A stretch of 64,000 bases of DNA from DATFNV01 sp963827935 (GCA_963827935.1 CAWHCN010000004.1:1302001-1366000); one strand, 5' to 3'; counted from the first letter of the stretch, positions 34,316-50,163 are shown. The notes: generated from the letters alone by a model not told the origin. Program-made: numbers and translations.

Positions 34316-35125
34316 CTACCTGGTTTCGATGGCTTCAAAGGACAGGGGTAGCAACACTCCCTGGACGGCAAGAACCTCGAACCGCTCCGCCAACGGCTCG
34401 GCAAACCTCGGCGACCGAATCAGCACGCCGACCTCGATGTTCCGCTCCTGGGCCGCTTCGGTGAAATTCGCCGACGACACGAACGCGACGCGCCGGTCCA
34501 CGACGACGCACTTCGCGTGCAGACTGGAACGCTTCACCGCATCGACCGCCAGTGAGCGCGGGTCGTGAAAGACCTCGGGGAGGCGGTTCCCTGGCCACTC
34601 CTTGGTGCGGAAGCGCCGGACAAACTCCGACAGCAGCACGGGGGCAGGCGACGTGTCTCCCAGGTTCCGCTGGATGTCGAGGAACATGCGGACCCGCAGC
34701 GCGGGCTCGGCGTCCATCCGCTCGGCTAGGGCGCGGAACACGTCTCGGCCCTGATGAATCGCGTAGCCGGCCAGCAAAACCTCGTCGGTCGCACTGTGGA
34801 ACAGCTCGCGGACGACGCTACCCGTGTCGCGATTCGGCAGCCCCTTCGCCACCGGCCCTGACCAAACCAGATCAACACCCTTGCCCTCCGGCGCCTCACA
34901 GGCCCGGGTCTGGGCGATGGTATCGAGAAGCAGGGCAAGGTGAGGCGGCGCAGTCCTTCGTCGTCCAATTGCTGCATTCGGGCGGCAATCCCCATGCGGT
35001 CGTCGCCAGGGCAGTAGGCGTGCAACGCCGCCGCGCTGTAAACAGGAGACAGGCGGCCGGTGCGCAGGGCGGCAGCGAGAGGCGCGGAGTGAACTGCTCG
35101 TCAGGTGCTGGAACTCCGTGGACAT
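34316..35125 (-). pseudogene. drmC: DrmC, phospholipase D-like DISARM component, frameshifted
   Basis: ATG 35125 (MSTEFQHLTS), then in a shifted frame PLAAALRTGRLSPVYSAAALHAYCPGDDRMGIAARMQQLDDEGLRR, then from about 34965 an unbroken C-terminus: HLALLLDTIAQTRACEAPEGKGVDLVWSGP...FHSATDEVLLAGYAIHQG and SSLHAKCVVVDRRVAFVSSANFTEAAQERNIEVGVLI. The last is an HKD motif of PLD-like phosphodiesterases with the N and E positions. About 265 residues when repaired. It is the last gene of the DISARM operon, 5 bp from the drmB stop. Confidence 0.85.
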
Positions 35126-35130
35126 GGCCG

Positions 35131-36954
35131 TCACTGCTTGAAGAATTCCGCCCCCAGATTGTCCACCGTCGCCACCACCAGCGCCCGGTCGAGATGGTCG
35201 TTGAACTGCTCGCAAGAAGTCTCGGCGATGAGCAGGCAGCCGTGGCACGCTGCTCCGTGGAGGAATCGGCGCTCGTGAGGGCTGCTCGGGTCGTGCTCGG
35301 CGGCACACCGGGTCGTTGGAGCAGAGGCCGGCCATGTACAGGGCCGCCTTTAGGTGCCGTTCAATTTGCTTGCCCGCCTCAACCAGGCCACCCATCGTGC
35401 CCTCGGCATCCGCCGATCCTGTGTACAGGAGGATGCCGTAGCCGCTCTCCCCGGCGTAGACGCGCTCACGGATGGAGCTGGACGGGTAGCCGCACTCCAG
35501 CGCCAACGCCGTTATCAGCAAGTGCGACAACGAATGAAGCATGATGTAGGGTGCCCCCACGAACTGCCGACCGGATTTCGGATGCTCCTCGCACCAGCAA
35601 CCGAAGCCTTCGGCGAGTTGCCTGGCGCGATCCAGAACGGCCTTTCGTTTGAGCCACTCGTCGATTCGCTCCTTCTTGAAGCCGAGGAACACGCCCTCGC
35701 CGCGGTTCTCCACAGCGGGCAGCCAGATGACATCGCGGGCCAGCGGCGCCATCTGCGCCGATCTCCAACTCACCATCAACGCCGGGGCTGGACGCCTCGA
35801 AGTCGCGTGAAGCCGACCTGGGCCATGACCTCGCGCAGGCGGTGGACCAGCACCACCTTGTCCAGGGCCTCGGTCCAGGGCCTATCCCAATGCTTGCGCG
35901 GCCAGGCCCGGCCGTCAAAGGTGCCATCGGGCTCGTCGGCCCCGACCCGCTCCACACAGGCCGACAGTACCTCGATTTCCACCTGCTTGACCGACTTGCT
36001 CGAAGGCGCGGCGCTGAAGCCCTTGCGGGCGAGGATTTCCTTGTAGACCTCCGCATCGGTGAAGGTCCCCAACGCGGCTTTGACGGCCTCGATGGTTCTG
36101 AAGACGGCGATGTTTTCCGGCGAGCCCGCACCTTGGATAAGCGACCAGACCTGATTGACGGCCTTCTCAAGGGAATCCTGACGGTCAGGCAGCGAAATGA
36201 CGCTCATGATGCGCGGGAAGTAGGCGTTGCTCGCGGTGCGGATTAGCAACCGATTGGGTGCGCCGCACGGGTCCTTCTGCGCAAAGGGGCCCAGCCTGAG
36301 GCGCGACCCGTCGCACGTTCCCAGGGCGAGCATCTTCTGGTTGGTTGCCGCGCCCATCGGCCGGGACAAACCACACTCGCAGCGTATCCAGATTTCGTAA
36401 ATGTCGCCGCTCGTGCCGGTTTCGTCGATGTACAACTGCTGGCGGCAAGCCCGCTTCCCCTGGTGGACATAGTCGTACCATGCGATGTCGCCGATGTGCC
36501 CCTTGGGGCACGCGCGAACAAAACGCACAGAAACAACGGTGTGCTTTTTCTTGTCCCTGTCAATGAATCTCCCGTCGCGCTCCAGGCGCGTGCGGTGAAC
36601 GAGGTAGCGCGAGCGAATCTTGCCTGTCGCATCGGTTGCCACCACGTTCTGGCTGACGAACCACTCCGGGAATTGCCAGCCGATGATGCAGGTCCTCTTG
36701 GCCCCCGGCGCTTCCTCACTCAGGGGCGGAGGCGTGCGAAGTTGGAGCGACGCCAGCGGCGGGTTGAACAACCGCTTGAGCTTCTCCACGAGCCGCGGCT
36801 CGAAGATCTCCTCACCCCCCTCGGACCAGCATTCCAAGCCGCCCACGAGCACGGAATTGTTGGGGAGGTCAAGGAACGCCCCGGGGCCGAAGGTCGTTAT
36901 CACCTGGCTCTGGCGGATTTGGCCCTGTAAGGGGATGTTGATTCCCTTCTTCAT
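35131..36954 (-). pseudogene. drmB: DrmB, DUF1998 DISARM component, frameshifted
   Basis: ATG 36954 (MKKGINIPLQGQIRQSQVIT) overlaps the drmA stop (TAATG). Blocks: TFGPGAFLDLPNNSVLVGGLECW, RFVRACPKGHIGDIAWYDYVH and RCECGLSRPMGAA (zinc sites). At a CCCC run near 35776 the frame shifts to ALMVSWRSAQMAPLARDVIWLPAVENRGEGVFLGFKKERIDEW, then the DUF1998 block YIMLHSLSHLLITALALECGYPSSSIRERVYA, GILLYTGSADAEGTMGGLVEAGKQI. A second shift near 35310 precedes the C-terminus, RALVVATVDNLGAEFFKQ-stop. About 607 residues when repaired, normal for DrmB. DrmB and DrmA form the DISARM core complex. Confidence 0.88.
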
Positions 36955-39900
36955 TACCCGCCCTCCACGTCTTTGTCGTCCAGGTCCTTGACCCGTACCC
37001 CCACTCCCGGCTCGACATTCCGCATGGAGCGGTTGGCGCGGAACTTCTTGTACTCGTCCGGCAAAGTCAGAAGCTCGGCGTCGAGGAACTGGTGCAACAG
37101 CGGCTTGGCGTCCCCCACTTCCCTCGGCTGATACTGCATGTGCCCGCCGTTCCTCTGCAAGTCGTTGGCCAGTCGCTCCCACTTGTCGAGCAGGTCCTTG
37201 ACGCGGAGCCGCACGTGCTCGCACAGCTCCTTCGCCTCGTCGCCGGAGACAAGCCCACAGGCCGCGGCCCGCTCGCCCAGTGCGTCAAGAACGAAGTCGA
37301 GCTTACCGCGTTCTCGGAGGATTTCCGTAGCGCCCTTGGGTGGGGTGAGCGGTGCATGCATCTGCCGAGCCAGGGCCACCACCGTTGCCGCCAGCCCGTG
37401 GTCCAGCGCCCGCGGCGAGAAGGGCGTTACGCTCGTGGCCTCGACGCTGCGATAAAAGGTCTGGTGGTAAGCGGCGAAGCGCTCGTAATGCGACCGGTCG
37501 CGCGGCCGATTGATGTTCAGTACGGTCACCACGAGGCCGGGCTTGTCGGAGTCCTTGCCGTCCACGTCGCGGCCGACGCGGCTGGTCGCCTGGATGTACT
37601 CGGCGCTGGTCTTGGGTTGGCCGAGCACCACCATCAGGCCCAGCCGCTTGATGTCCAGGCCCACGGAGATCATGTTCGTGGCAATCGCCACGTCCACGTG
37701 TTCCTTGTCCTCATAGGGCAAACCGAGGCGCCGGCGGGCTTCAGCCACCTTGTCGGTGCCGACCCGCGACGTTAGCTCCAGCACGTCGTAGTCGATGTCG
37801 CGGTCGGCGAACAGGCCACCCCTCTCCCCTTCGCGCTTGCGCTTCGAGTAGGCCCGAACCTGGACGTTGACCTCGTCCTCGACGATGCGACGAGCGCCGC
37901 CCAGCTCGCGCAGGCTGTTGAAGTAGCCGAGCAGCGTCAGGTAGGGGTCGGCCGGGTTGTTCGCGACCTTTTTCCCGCCAGCCTCCTCGTAGGCTTTCCG
38001 GGCTGCCGCCAGGAGCACCAGGTAGGCGCGCAGCATGATTCGCTTGGCACTGCGCCCTGGCCAGCAACCCCGACGTAGAGGCGGGCCGGGCTTTGCTCAG
38101 TGGTATGGGTGTGGGCGAAGAACGAATCGCGGCGGTCGGGGCCGGGGGGCGGGAAGATGTCCACGTGTGCGCGGTTAAACAGGGCCCGAATCTGGGCGTG
38201 GGCTCGGCGGACCGTCGCTGTCGAGGCGACGATCTTCGGACGGATCTTCTTATCGCCCACCTGGCGGCTGCACAGTTCGTCGAGGGCGGTCTCGTACAGG
38301 CCGACCAGGGTGCCCAGCGGCCCCGAAATCAGGTGCAACTCGTCCTGGATCACCAGGTCGGGCGGCAGCAGCGGTGCGAGCGGCAGCGGGGTTCCCTTGC
38401 CCAGGTCGCAGGGACCGTAGAAGCCCTCCCTGTCGAAGCGGTCCACGCGGCCGAAGAACGCACCAACCTCGCCAGTCCAGGGCATGGCGGCGAACTTGTC
38501 CACCGTGGCAATGAGGAAACAGGGCAGCCGGCGGTAGATCGGCTCATCGACCGCCACGATGGGTAGCGGGTTGTCTCCCACGAAGGCACAGTCACGGTTA
38601 CAGCAGATGATGTGCAGGTTGATCGGGTAGTCCTGGTTGGGGATCAGCCGGAATGACTCTTTGCCGAACTTCTGCCCGCACCACGGACACCCCTCCAGCG
38701 GGACCGGTGGGGCCGGCGACTTGCCAGTCTGGAAGGCAATGGTGCGTGCCTTCGCCGAGTTAGGGTTGGGGTCACCCTTCTGTCCCATCACGTTCGGCGT
38801 GGCGGCGCGGCCGACCCACAGGCCAATCTCGAACTGCCATTCGCCGAGCCGCTTCACGTCCTTCTTTCGCTCCAGCTCCAGGGCGCAGATTACCGTGGAG
38901 GCGCGGCTGAGCTGGTCGAGGGTGAGCAAACGGAGCGTGTAGCGCATGAGCACGCTGAGGCCCGCCGACTTCAGGCCGGGGTTGCGCAGCCGGCGGAGCA
39001 GAAGGGTGAAGGCGGCCAGTCCGAGATAGGCTTCCGTCTTGCCGCCACCCGTGGGGAAGAAGAGCAGGTCAACCACTTCCCGGTCGGCGTGGCCCGGCTC
39101 GACGATGCCGCGCAGGTTCATCAGCAGAAAGGCGAGCTGGAACGGCCGCCAGGCGGGCGGCCTGATCTTTTCGGCGGGGTTGCCTTCCATGAGGCGCCGG
39201 CGGTGCTGGGCGGTCGCCATGACGCGGTTGGCGGTGCGAAAGGCGTCAAGGACCTCGGGGTCGGCCAGCAGGTTGATGCCGCCCTCGATCCGGTCGGCGG
39301 CGACGTGTGCCAGCTTGAGCAGGCCGTCCCCCGTCTCCTTGCGATTCTTCTCGGATGTAGGGACCTTTGCCTTCTGGCTGTCAATCCATTTGCGGTAGAG
39401 ACTCACAAGGCCTTCGAGCTTCTGCCGGGCGACGGTCCCGTCGGCCAAGGCCGCCAGGGACTCCATGCCCAACTCGACGCCGCTGATCTCAGCGGGCGCG
39501 ACCCGCTCGACTTCGGCAGTGGGAATCCAGCGGGTATGGACCTCGCGGCACTGGCCATCCGCACTGACGACCGCGTGGGTGGAGACGTTGTGCCCAACCG
39601 CGTACTCGAAGGCGTCGCAATACTGCAAGTCGGCGACACAGGCGTCCCGATCATCGGAATCCAGGCCGCTCAGGTTCGGCCGCGGTACCAGGGGCACCGG
39701 ACTGGTGACCTCCAGGGCAGCCTGGAAGGCGAACGCCGGGTCAGGGGCCGCGTCGCCCAGCGGGGTCCGCCGGTTGACCAGGAAGACCGACACGGAGCGC
39801 GTGCCCTTGGGGACCCGGCCGCCAAACGAGGCCGCGTCTTGCACCGGGCGCACCGTGACCACCAGCTCCAGGCCGTTGCTGCCGGGCACCTTCGTGGGCT

Positions 39901-40390
39901 CGGCGGGTGGTGGCAACTTCAGCCGCACCGTCTCCTCGCGATCCTTCCGTTGCCAGCGAGTAGGGGTGCGCGTCCCTCCGTCACCGCCGCCTGCCGGTTC
40001 CGTTTCCGGCGGGGTGTCAGCAGTGTCGATCGCATCAAGGGGGTGATAGTCGCCCCAGCGAACCGTGGCGGTCAATTCCTTCGCGCCGGCCGGCAAGAGC
40101 AGGCTGAGCCCCATCGAAGACGGGAAGGAAGCTCGCCGCGCGGCAGCCTGCTCGGGTATCACCGAATCATCGCCAGTGTCGTCGTCGCCGCCGCTGTCTA
40201 CCTCCTCTACGGCCGTTACGTCGGTCTTCTGCGACTCGTCGGCATCGACGGGGACCAGGAAGCCGGTCAGATACCAGCGCGACGGCGCCTGCGGCAGCAC
40301 CTCGTCGAGCAAGGGGGAGCCGCGGTCGGGGCCGATCAGGTCGAGGCTGAGGGTGCGCACGAGTTGGACACGGACATCTGCCGAGGTCAT
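36954..40390 (-). pseudogene. drmA: DrmA helicase of DISARM, one frameshift
   Basis: ATG 40390 (MTSADVRVQLVRTLSLDLIG). Walker A is DLLFFPTGGGKTEAYLGLAAFTLLLRRL (about residue 440). The DEAH-like box is LVIQDELHLISGPLGTLVGLYETALDELC (about 680), then IVASTATVRRAHAQI (motif III). A zinc site, CPWCGQKF/CCNRDC, precedes it. Near 38060 the frame shifts, and the second RecA domain continues: HVDVAIATNMISVGLDIKRLGLMVVLGQPKTSAEYIQATSRVGRD (motifs V and VI). About 1145 residues when repaired. The stop overlaps the drmB start, indicating coupled translation. Confidence 0.9.
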
Positions 40391-40759
40391 GTCGTTTCCC
40401 TTCCGGTCGAACTGATAGCTTCGCTCCTCCGCCGTCCCTGGTCCGGGGGTCGCTCCCTCTCTTCCATGTTGCGGTTACGTCGAATTCTAACCAGACTCTT
40501 GCGGATACGCCATCAGCGGGATATTCTTGCCGCCAGGGTCGTGACCGATCCACCGGAAGTGCAGCACACGGATCGGGCCGATCGCCCGTTCATACTTGGC
40601 CCCCGGCGCTCCACAGTCACAGTGAAAACTCGTACAACGCCATTGGCCTCCCTGCGATGGGGCAAGGGCTTACCCGTTTGAGAGTAGGGTTGAGACTTCT
40701 CAGTCGGAAGAACAAGGCGGTCGCTCGCAGGTGGCCAATCCGCCCCGCCCCAGAACACG
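40391..40759. promoter_or_regulatory. Divergent region between drmA and the PurE-like gene
   Basis: 369 bp. It must contain the drmA promoter on the minus strand and a plus-strand promoter for the PurE-like gene. No clear -35/-10 pair or operator was identified. Confidence 0.35.
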
Positions 40760-42192
40760 TTGCTGGAGTCCCCGGTGGACGAGAGTACAAGCGGCGGTGC
40801 TTCCCCGACCATCGGAATCATCATGGGCAGCGATTCCGATTGGAAGACGATGCGCCCTGCGGCCCGAGTCCTGGATGACTTCGGGATCGCGTACGAGAAA
40901 CGGGTCGTTTCTGCGCACCGCACTCCGGACGACCTCTTCGAATACGCCGGCAGTGCCGAACAACGGGGGCTGTCCCTCATCATCGCCGGGGCAGGCGGCG
41001 CGGCGCACCTGCCCGGTATGACCGCGTCGAAAACGATCCTGCCCGTCGTCGGCGTTCCCGTGAACGCCACGCCGCTGAACGGCCTCGACGCCCTGCTCTC
41101 CATCATGCAAATGCCCACCGAGGTCGGCGTTGCCACGGTTGGTGTCGGCGAGAAGGGGGCGAAGGATGCAGCTATGTTTGCCCTGAGGGCGCTGAGCCCA
41201 ACGGTTCCCAGGTTGCGCCGCGGCTGCGGGCTCTCCGAGGGAGGACGGCTAGCCGCGCCGTCGCGTCGCACGCACCCACCAGGGTGGTCATCCTCGCCAG
41301 TGGCGACCCCGACCGGGAGGTATTGCAACACGCCGAGGATTACCTCCGCAAGCTCGGCGTTGCCCATGAATGCGTGGTCGTCGGCCCCGATACGGCAAAG
41401 AGTAGGGTGGTGTCACAGCTGGCCAATCTGGAAGACAGCGGCGCCGCTGTCTTCATCGCTGGTTCGCGCCGCGGAATTGGCTTTGCCTGCGACATCGCAA
41501 AAGCGACGACGCTTCCCGTGCTTGGGGTCCCCATCGTGAATGGACCGATCGGCTGCGTTGACGAGTACCTACGGCCGTTCCTAGAAATGCCGCCCGGCGT
41601 TGCAACGTTTGCGGTCAGCAAGCCCGGCGCCATCAACGCGGCGCTGTTCGCCGCGACCATTATCTCGGAGCACGACTCGGGGGTGTGGCGGAAGCTCCAC
41701 CAGATGCGCAAGGAGCAGGTCTTGCGCGTCCGGGCCATGAAGATATAGGCCGACTTGCGGGGTGCCCTGTGGATGAGCCGGGAGGACGGCCGCCGGTGCT
41801 TGTCGTCCTGGGTCCGGGGGCCCAGGACGAGGTGGTGGCCCATACGCTCAGTGTGCTGAATCACTACGGGATTGCCTTCGCACAAGCCGAGTGGCGCAAC
41901 GTGCCCCGCGTCCTCGCGCACGGCGCACAGGGGCTGGAAGTGGTCATCTTCGAGACCGGACTCGCATATACCGACGAGCATCTCGGATTGCCGGATGAGG
42001 TCGCGGTGCCCGTGATCCGGGTCGTCACCGACGCCGCTCCGCCACCAGGCCAGATCCTGACGAACACCGCCCTGGTTGCGACCGTGGGCTATGGGATTCC
42101 GGCGCGGTCAACGCAGGTGAGCTTGCAGCACGAATCCTGGCCGGGAATGACGCCACCTTGCGTGACCTTCTTAAAACGAAGCCATACCAAGG

Positions 42193-42208
<16 letters not shown>
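40760..42208 (+). pseudogene. Triple PurE-like domain protein inside the DISARM locus, frameshifted
   Basis: Domain 1 (40800-41190) is a canonical PurE: PTIGIIMGSDSDWKTMRPAARVL, KRVVSAHRTPDDLFEYA, LSLIIAGAGGAAHLPGMTASKTILPVVGVPVNATPLNG. Domain 2 (41284-41740), in another frame, keeps the fold without the catalytic motifs: VILASGDPDREVLQHAEDYLRKLG, AAVFIAGSRRGIGFACDIAKATTLPVLGVPIVNG. Domain 3 (41765-42208) is more degenerate: PVLVVLGPGAQDEVVAHTLSVLNHYGIAF, ALVATVGYG, then (shifted) GAVNAGELAARILAGNDATLRDLLKTKPYQGQ, the usual PurE C-terminus. About 480 residues if the frameshifts (near 41210, 41745 and 42100) are repaired. PurE interconverts N5-CAIR and CAIR in purine synthesis; domain 1 keeps its catalytic motifs. 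It faces and overlaps drmMI by 16 bp. Start is TTG 40760 or GTG 40775. Confidence 0.75.
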
Positions 42209-46213
<4,005 letters not shown>

Positions 46214-46218
46214 GCACG

Positions 46219-49200
46219 TCACCCCGTCACCGGCCAGAGGTAGACCAACCCGACAGGCTCGATCCGCCGCGCCTTGACGCGATAGACCTCGCGGATACGC
46301 TCCGGCTCTGTACTCAGCTCGTGCTCCAGCTCCTCCAGGCGAGTCATCCAGCGCCGGCGATTGTACTGGAGCTGCCGCCTCTCCTCCTCGAACAGGCTCG
46401 GCTGTAACTCCCGGCTCTTCTCCTCCGTGACAAGGATCGCCTTGCGCTGTCTCTCCAGGATGCCGCGCATGTCGTTCGCCTCCGTGTCGCCCCGCTTCTT
46501 GAGCAAGTCCTCCGCCTCCGCGGCCAATCTCTCGCCGCGCTCCTGTAACTGCGGAAGCAGCTCGCCGACATCCTGTGGCGCCGCGGCCTGAAACCGCTGC
46601 ACTTGCTCCCGGGGGATCGCGCGTTGGGCCGAAGGCAGAAGCGCCTTCTCCAGAAGATCGAGCGTGGTCGCCTCGCCCTCGCGTCCGAAGACTTCAAGGG
46701 GACGTTGGGCCGATTGCGACGGGGGATTCCAGTACGCCGTCACCGCGATCAGCTCCTCATGGAGCCGGGCGGCGCCGTTGCCGTACAGGCACAGCCGGCC
46801 CAGTAGGACGACGCGAGGCCGCGCGTCGGCCGTGCTGGCCAGGCAGGCCCGCGACAGGTCGTGATGGACGAAGCCCTGGGCGGTGAAGCGCCCGAGCAAG
46901 CGCTGGACCAGGCGGTGCTCCAGGTGCAGGTGGACAACCTTGTCCGTCATCGTCGGCGGCGCGTCGAACACGACCGGCCGCAGCGGAGCCTCGCGTCGCC
47001 ACTCCCAGAACGTCTGCTCCTTCCGCTGGGGCGCGCGGAGCGTGTCGAGCGTATCGGCCCAGGTCGAGTCCGCCCCGAACCGCTCGTGCAGGGCCGGCAT
47101 CTGGAAGCTTGTTGAGTCGGCTTGCGTCGGCTGGAGCGAGCCAGCCTTCATCAGCTCCAGAGAGCAAGAGAGTGCCTCGCGGAAATGGCCGGTGTCGAAG
47201 CCGATCCATTTCTTGGAAGCATCGAGCAGCTTTCGTAGCGTGTCGAACTGTTCGACCAGCTTCTTCGGCGGCTCCCGCGCCGTTTCCAGCTCCTCCGTGA
47301 CGGTTGCTTTCACCTCGGCGTCAACGTCGGCGCCGGCAATCGACCGCGCCGTCTCATCCGCCCGGTCGTGGCGGATGCCCTGGCGCATCGTGTCCGTCAG
47401 CTTGTCCTCGACGACCGGGGACAGACTGCCCAACTCCCTCTGGATCGTCTCCGTCTTCTTCACGATCGCCTTGAGAACGCGGTCCTCGACTCGCTGGGCA
47501 TAGACGAAGTAGTGGCAGAATACCTTGTCATTGTCCTGGAGCTTGCGGTCGATGCGGCCGTTGCGCTGCTCCAGGCGGGCCGGGTTCCACGGCACGTCGA
47601 AGTGGAACAAATTCCAGCAAAAGAACTGCAAGTTGAGGCCTTCTCGGGCCGCGTCTGTGGCCAGGAGGATGCGAATGGGGTGCTTCTTCGGATCGGTAGT
47701 GAACGCCTTCTTGATCTCCGCACGTTTCAAGTCCGGGGTCGGGCCGTGATACACCTCGATGCGTTCCTCGGCACGGTCGGTCCCTGCAATGGTTTCCTCC
47801 AGCAGTCGCCGGAGGTAGCGCAGCGTATCCTCGTACTCGGTGAAGATCAGGACGCGCAGGTCATTCCATGCGGGCGGTGGGCCGGATGAATTCTCGCCGA
47901 GTTCAGGCAGGGCGGGACACATTTTCTGGCGTATCCAGCCGACGAGGTGGCGGACGCGCGCGTCTGGTTCGCTGCGCGCTTGCTGGGCAATCCGCTCCAT
48001 CTCGTCCAGAAGTGCCGACTCCTCGGCGGAGACGCTGCCGGCGGCGAGTGTCGCCGCCTCGACCTGGGAATCCTCCTCCTTCGCCAGTTCCTCTTCCGGC
48101 AGCGCGGCACGGTCGTCGTCCCTGTCGGGGGACTGACCCAGCCGATCGTACAGGCCAGGCGCCGCCTCTGTGGCGGCCTTCCCTGCCGCTTCGGCCTGCT
48201 GCCGTTCGACCGTGCGACGGTGGACGCGGAGGGTGCGTGCAAACGCTTCGACGGAGGAAAGCAGGCGCTGCTGGAGACCGCAGACCAGTAGTGCCGCTGC
48301 CGCGCGCTTGCGTTTCGTCTCGCTGCTGAGCCGCTCCTCGCGCAGCTCGCGGTAGCGGTCGAGCAGCACCGACAGCCGCAGCTCGGGAGCGTCTTCGGGC
48401 AGACCATCAATGTCGATCTGCACAGGAACCCGAATGGGCAGGCCCCCGGCAATCGAGCGGATGTCGTCCTTCAGCCGGCGCACCATGACATCTTCGAGCA
48501 GCTTCTTCTCCTTGACCGGCACGCCGCGGCAGAAACGCTGCGGGTCGAGGATTTCCAGGAGGGCGGAGAAGCTGTTGGAGTGGCCGTTGTGCGGTGTGGC
48601 CGACAGGAACAGCCGGTGCTCGAAGCGCGGGGCCAGCTCGCGGATGGCCGACGTGATCCGTGAGTCGATGGCGTATTTCTGGCCGCTGGACGGGGCCGCG
48701 TGGTGCGCCTCATCGAGGATGAGAAGCGAGCCGGGGCGGAAGCGCGTGAGCCAGTCGCGCAGGGTGCCGGCGTAGGCTTCGTCGATGAGCAGGCGGTGCG
48801 AGACGAGGAAGCGACTGTGGGTGGTCCAGGGGTTGACGCCGTACCCGCGTTCCTTGCGGACCTGGGCGATGTAGTCGCGGTCGAGCACCTTGAAGGTCAG
48901 GCCGAAGCGAGTCTCCAACTCGTCCTGCCACTGCGGCAGCACGGAGGGCGGGCAGGCGACCACGATGTCGCGTACCTTCTTTCGCAGGAGCAGCTCGCGC
49001 GCAATGAGACCGGCTTCAATCGTCTTGCCCAGGCCCACGTCGTCGGCGATGAACAGGTTGACCCGGGGCAGGAGCAGGGCCTTGCGCAGCGGTTCCAGTT
49101 GATAGGCGAAGATGTTGATGCCGGCCCGGTAGGGTGCCTGGAACAGCTTCGGGTCGGTGGCGGTAACGCAGTTCCAGCGGAGTGTGTGGTAGTAGGCCGA

Positions 49201-49452
49201 GAACTGCCGCGGTGGATCGAAACCCCGAGTCGCAATGTTGCTCCAGGCCTCCCCGCCGAGCACCTGGGCATCGACCTCCATTTCCCAGAGCGCATCGAGA
49301 AGCTGCCCCTGCGCGTCGTCGTCGAGGCACGCCAGGCGGACGAGGGTACACTCGGTCGCCGATGGAGGCGGGATGATGTCTTCCACCAGGTAGCGACGCT
49401 GGCGGACGAAGACGATATCACCCCGTTGAGGGGGCGGTGCGGGCGGGGGCAT
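46219..49452 (-). CDS. drmD: DrmD, SNF2-like helicase of class 1 DISARM
   Basis: 1077 residues from ATG 49452 (MPPPAPPPQRGDIVFVRQRRYL). Helicase motifs in order: LFIADDVGLGKTIEAGLIARELLLRKK (Walker A, about 135), LLILDEAHHAAP (DEAH, about 245), LFLSATPHNGHSNSFSALLEIL, RILLATDAAREGLNLQFFCWNLFHFDVPWNPARLEQRNGRIDR (motifs V-VI). The C-terminal 350 residues are helical with VEFDTLRKLLD-type and coiled stretches. Undamaged, unlike the rest of the operon. DrmD defines class 1 DISARM. It overlaps the drmMI GTG start, and the operon runs drmD-drmMI-[PurE-like, opposite]-drmA-drmB-drmC. Confidence 0.92.
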   Translation of the reverse strand: MPPPAPPPQRGDIVFVRQRRYLVEDIIPPPSATECTLVRLACLDDDAQGQLLDALWEMEVDAQVLGGEAWSNIATRGFDPPRQFSAYYHTLRWNCVTATDPKLFQAPYRAGINIFAYQLEPLRKALLLPRVNLFIADDVGLGKTIEAGLIARELLLRKKVRDIVVACPPSVLPQWQDELETRFGLTFKVLDRDYIAQVRKERGYGVNPWTTHSRFLVSHRLLIDEAYAGTLRDWLTRFRPGSLLILDEAHHAAPSSGQKYAIDSRITSAIRELAPRFEHRLFLSATPHNGHSNSFSALLEILDPQRFCRGVPVKEKKLLEDVMVRRLKDDIRSIAGGLPIRVPVQIDIDGLPEDAPELRLSVLLDRYRELREERLSSETKRKRAAAALLVCGLQQRLLSSVEAFARTLRVHRRTVERQQAEAAGKAATEAAPGLYDRLGQSPDRDDDRAALPEEELAKEEDSQVEAATLAAGSVSAEESALLDEMERIAQQARSEPDARVRHLVGWIRQKMCPALPELGENSSGPPPAWNDLRVLIFTEYEDTLRYLRRLLEETIAGTDRAEERIEVYHGPTPDLKRAEIKKAFTTDPKKHPIRILLATDAAREGLNLQFFCWNLFHFDVPWNPARLEQRNGRIDRKLQDNDKVFCHYFVYAQRVEDRVLKAIVKKTETIQRELGSLSPVVEDKLTDTMRQGIRHDRADETARSIAGADVDAEVKATVTEELETAREPPKKLVEQFDTLRKLLDASKKWIGFDTGHFREALSCSLELMKAGSLQPTQADSTSFQMPALHERFGADSTWADTLDTLRAPQRKEQTFWEWRREAPLRPVVFDAPPTMTDKVVHLHLEHRLVQRLLGRFTAQGFVHHDLSRACLASTADARPRVVLLGRLCLYGNGAARLHEELIAVTAYWNPPSQSAQRPLEVFGREGEATTLDLLEKALLPSAQRAIPREQVQRFQAAAPQDVGELLPQLQERGERLAAEAEDLLKKRGDTEANDMRGILERQRKAILVTEEKSRELQPSLFEEERRQLQYNRRRWMTRLEELEHELSTEPERIREVYRVKARRIEPVGLVYLWPVTG

Positions 49453-49906
49453 CGGGTCTCCGGGTCTGTCGTCGGCATGAAGCGAGCTGTTCAGGTAGGG
49501 GTAGATTATCGCTGCTGAAAGGGCCGGCGCCAAGCATGTGCTTCGTAGTCGTCGGGCGGGGTGTTGGCCGCAGACCGCGAGGTCGATTTCGGCCAGGGTG
49601 ACAGTGGCCATTAGCGGCTTGAATGTAGCTCGCCGCGCTCCGCATGAGCTACCCGGGATTAGCCGGCTTTGCCAGCCGCGCGGGCTAGAATGACAATGGA
49701 TAGGCGTCGTAGGTGGACTACCCGCCACCGCCGCGAGTCGGCCGCGATTATATGTACGGGTGTTTCGTTTAACAGGTCGGCCGAAAAACGCCGATGATAA
49801 AAACCGGTCGGAAAGAATTGACAGGCGCGAAGAATCTGGCACAATCGTGTCTTCACGCCGGTATCACCCAGCAAGCAGTGCGGCAAGTGCCGAGGGGGAC
49901 TGTCCG
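49453..49906. promoter_or_regulatory. Promoter region of drmD and of the small plus-strand gene
   Basis: 454 bp. It includes the drmD upstream region on the minus strand and, near 49745-49780, an A/T-rich patch (GATTATATGTACGG) unlike its surroundings. No family-like frame was found. An imperfect dyad around AGCTCGCCGCGCTCCGCATGAGCTACC (49627-49653) is seen. Confidence 0.35.
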
Positions 49907-50143
49907 ATGATGTCTTTCGGTATGCTGCGCGCAGGCGTGCGTCTGGATGCGTGGCCCGAACCCGCCATCCCTCCGACTCCGCCGGAGGCGCCGGAAGTTG
50001 CCGAGCTAAAGGAAGAACTGCGCAAGTCGCTGCCCCAGGTCGCCGAACTGTTCGACGTGCTGGCGACGCTACGCCCCGTGCATGAGTTAACGGGTCAACT
50101 CGCTGGCCCTCGGCCCGCAAGGTTGGTTACACAGAAAGGCTGA
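49907..50143 (+). CDS. Small hypothetical protein
   Basis: 78 residues from ATG 49907 (MMSFGMLRAGVRLDAWPEPA). Pro-rich middle (PPTPPEAPEVAELKEELRKSLPQVAELFDVLATL), then RPVHELTGQLAGPRPARLVTQKG. No family recognised. CGAGGGGG 7-10 nt upstream is a plausible ribosome-binding site. A strong terminator follows at 50164, so it is transcribed alone. Confidence 0.6.
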   Translation: MMSFGMLRAGVRLDAWPEPAIPPTPPEAPEVAELKEELRKSLPQVAELFDVLATLRPVHELTGQLAGPRPARLVTQKG

Positions 50144-50163
50144 GCAGGCGGTGCTCCGCGGAT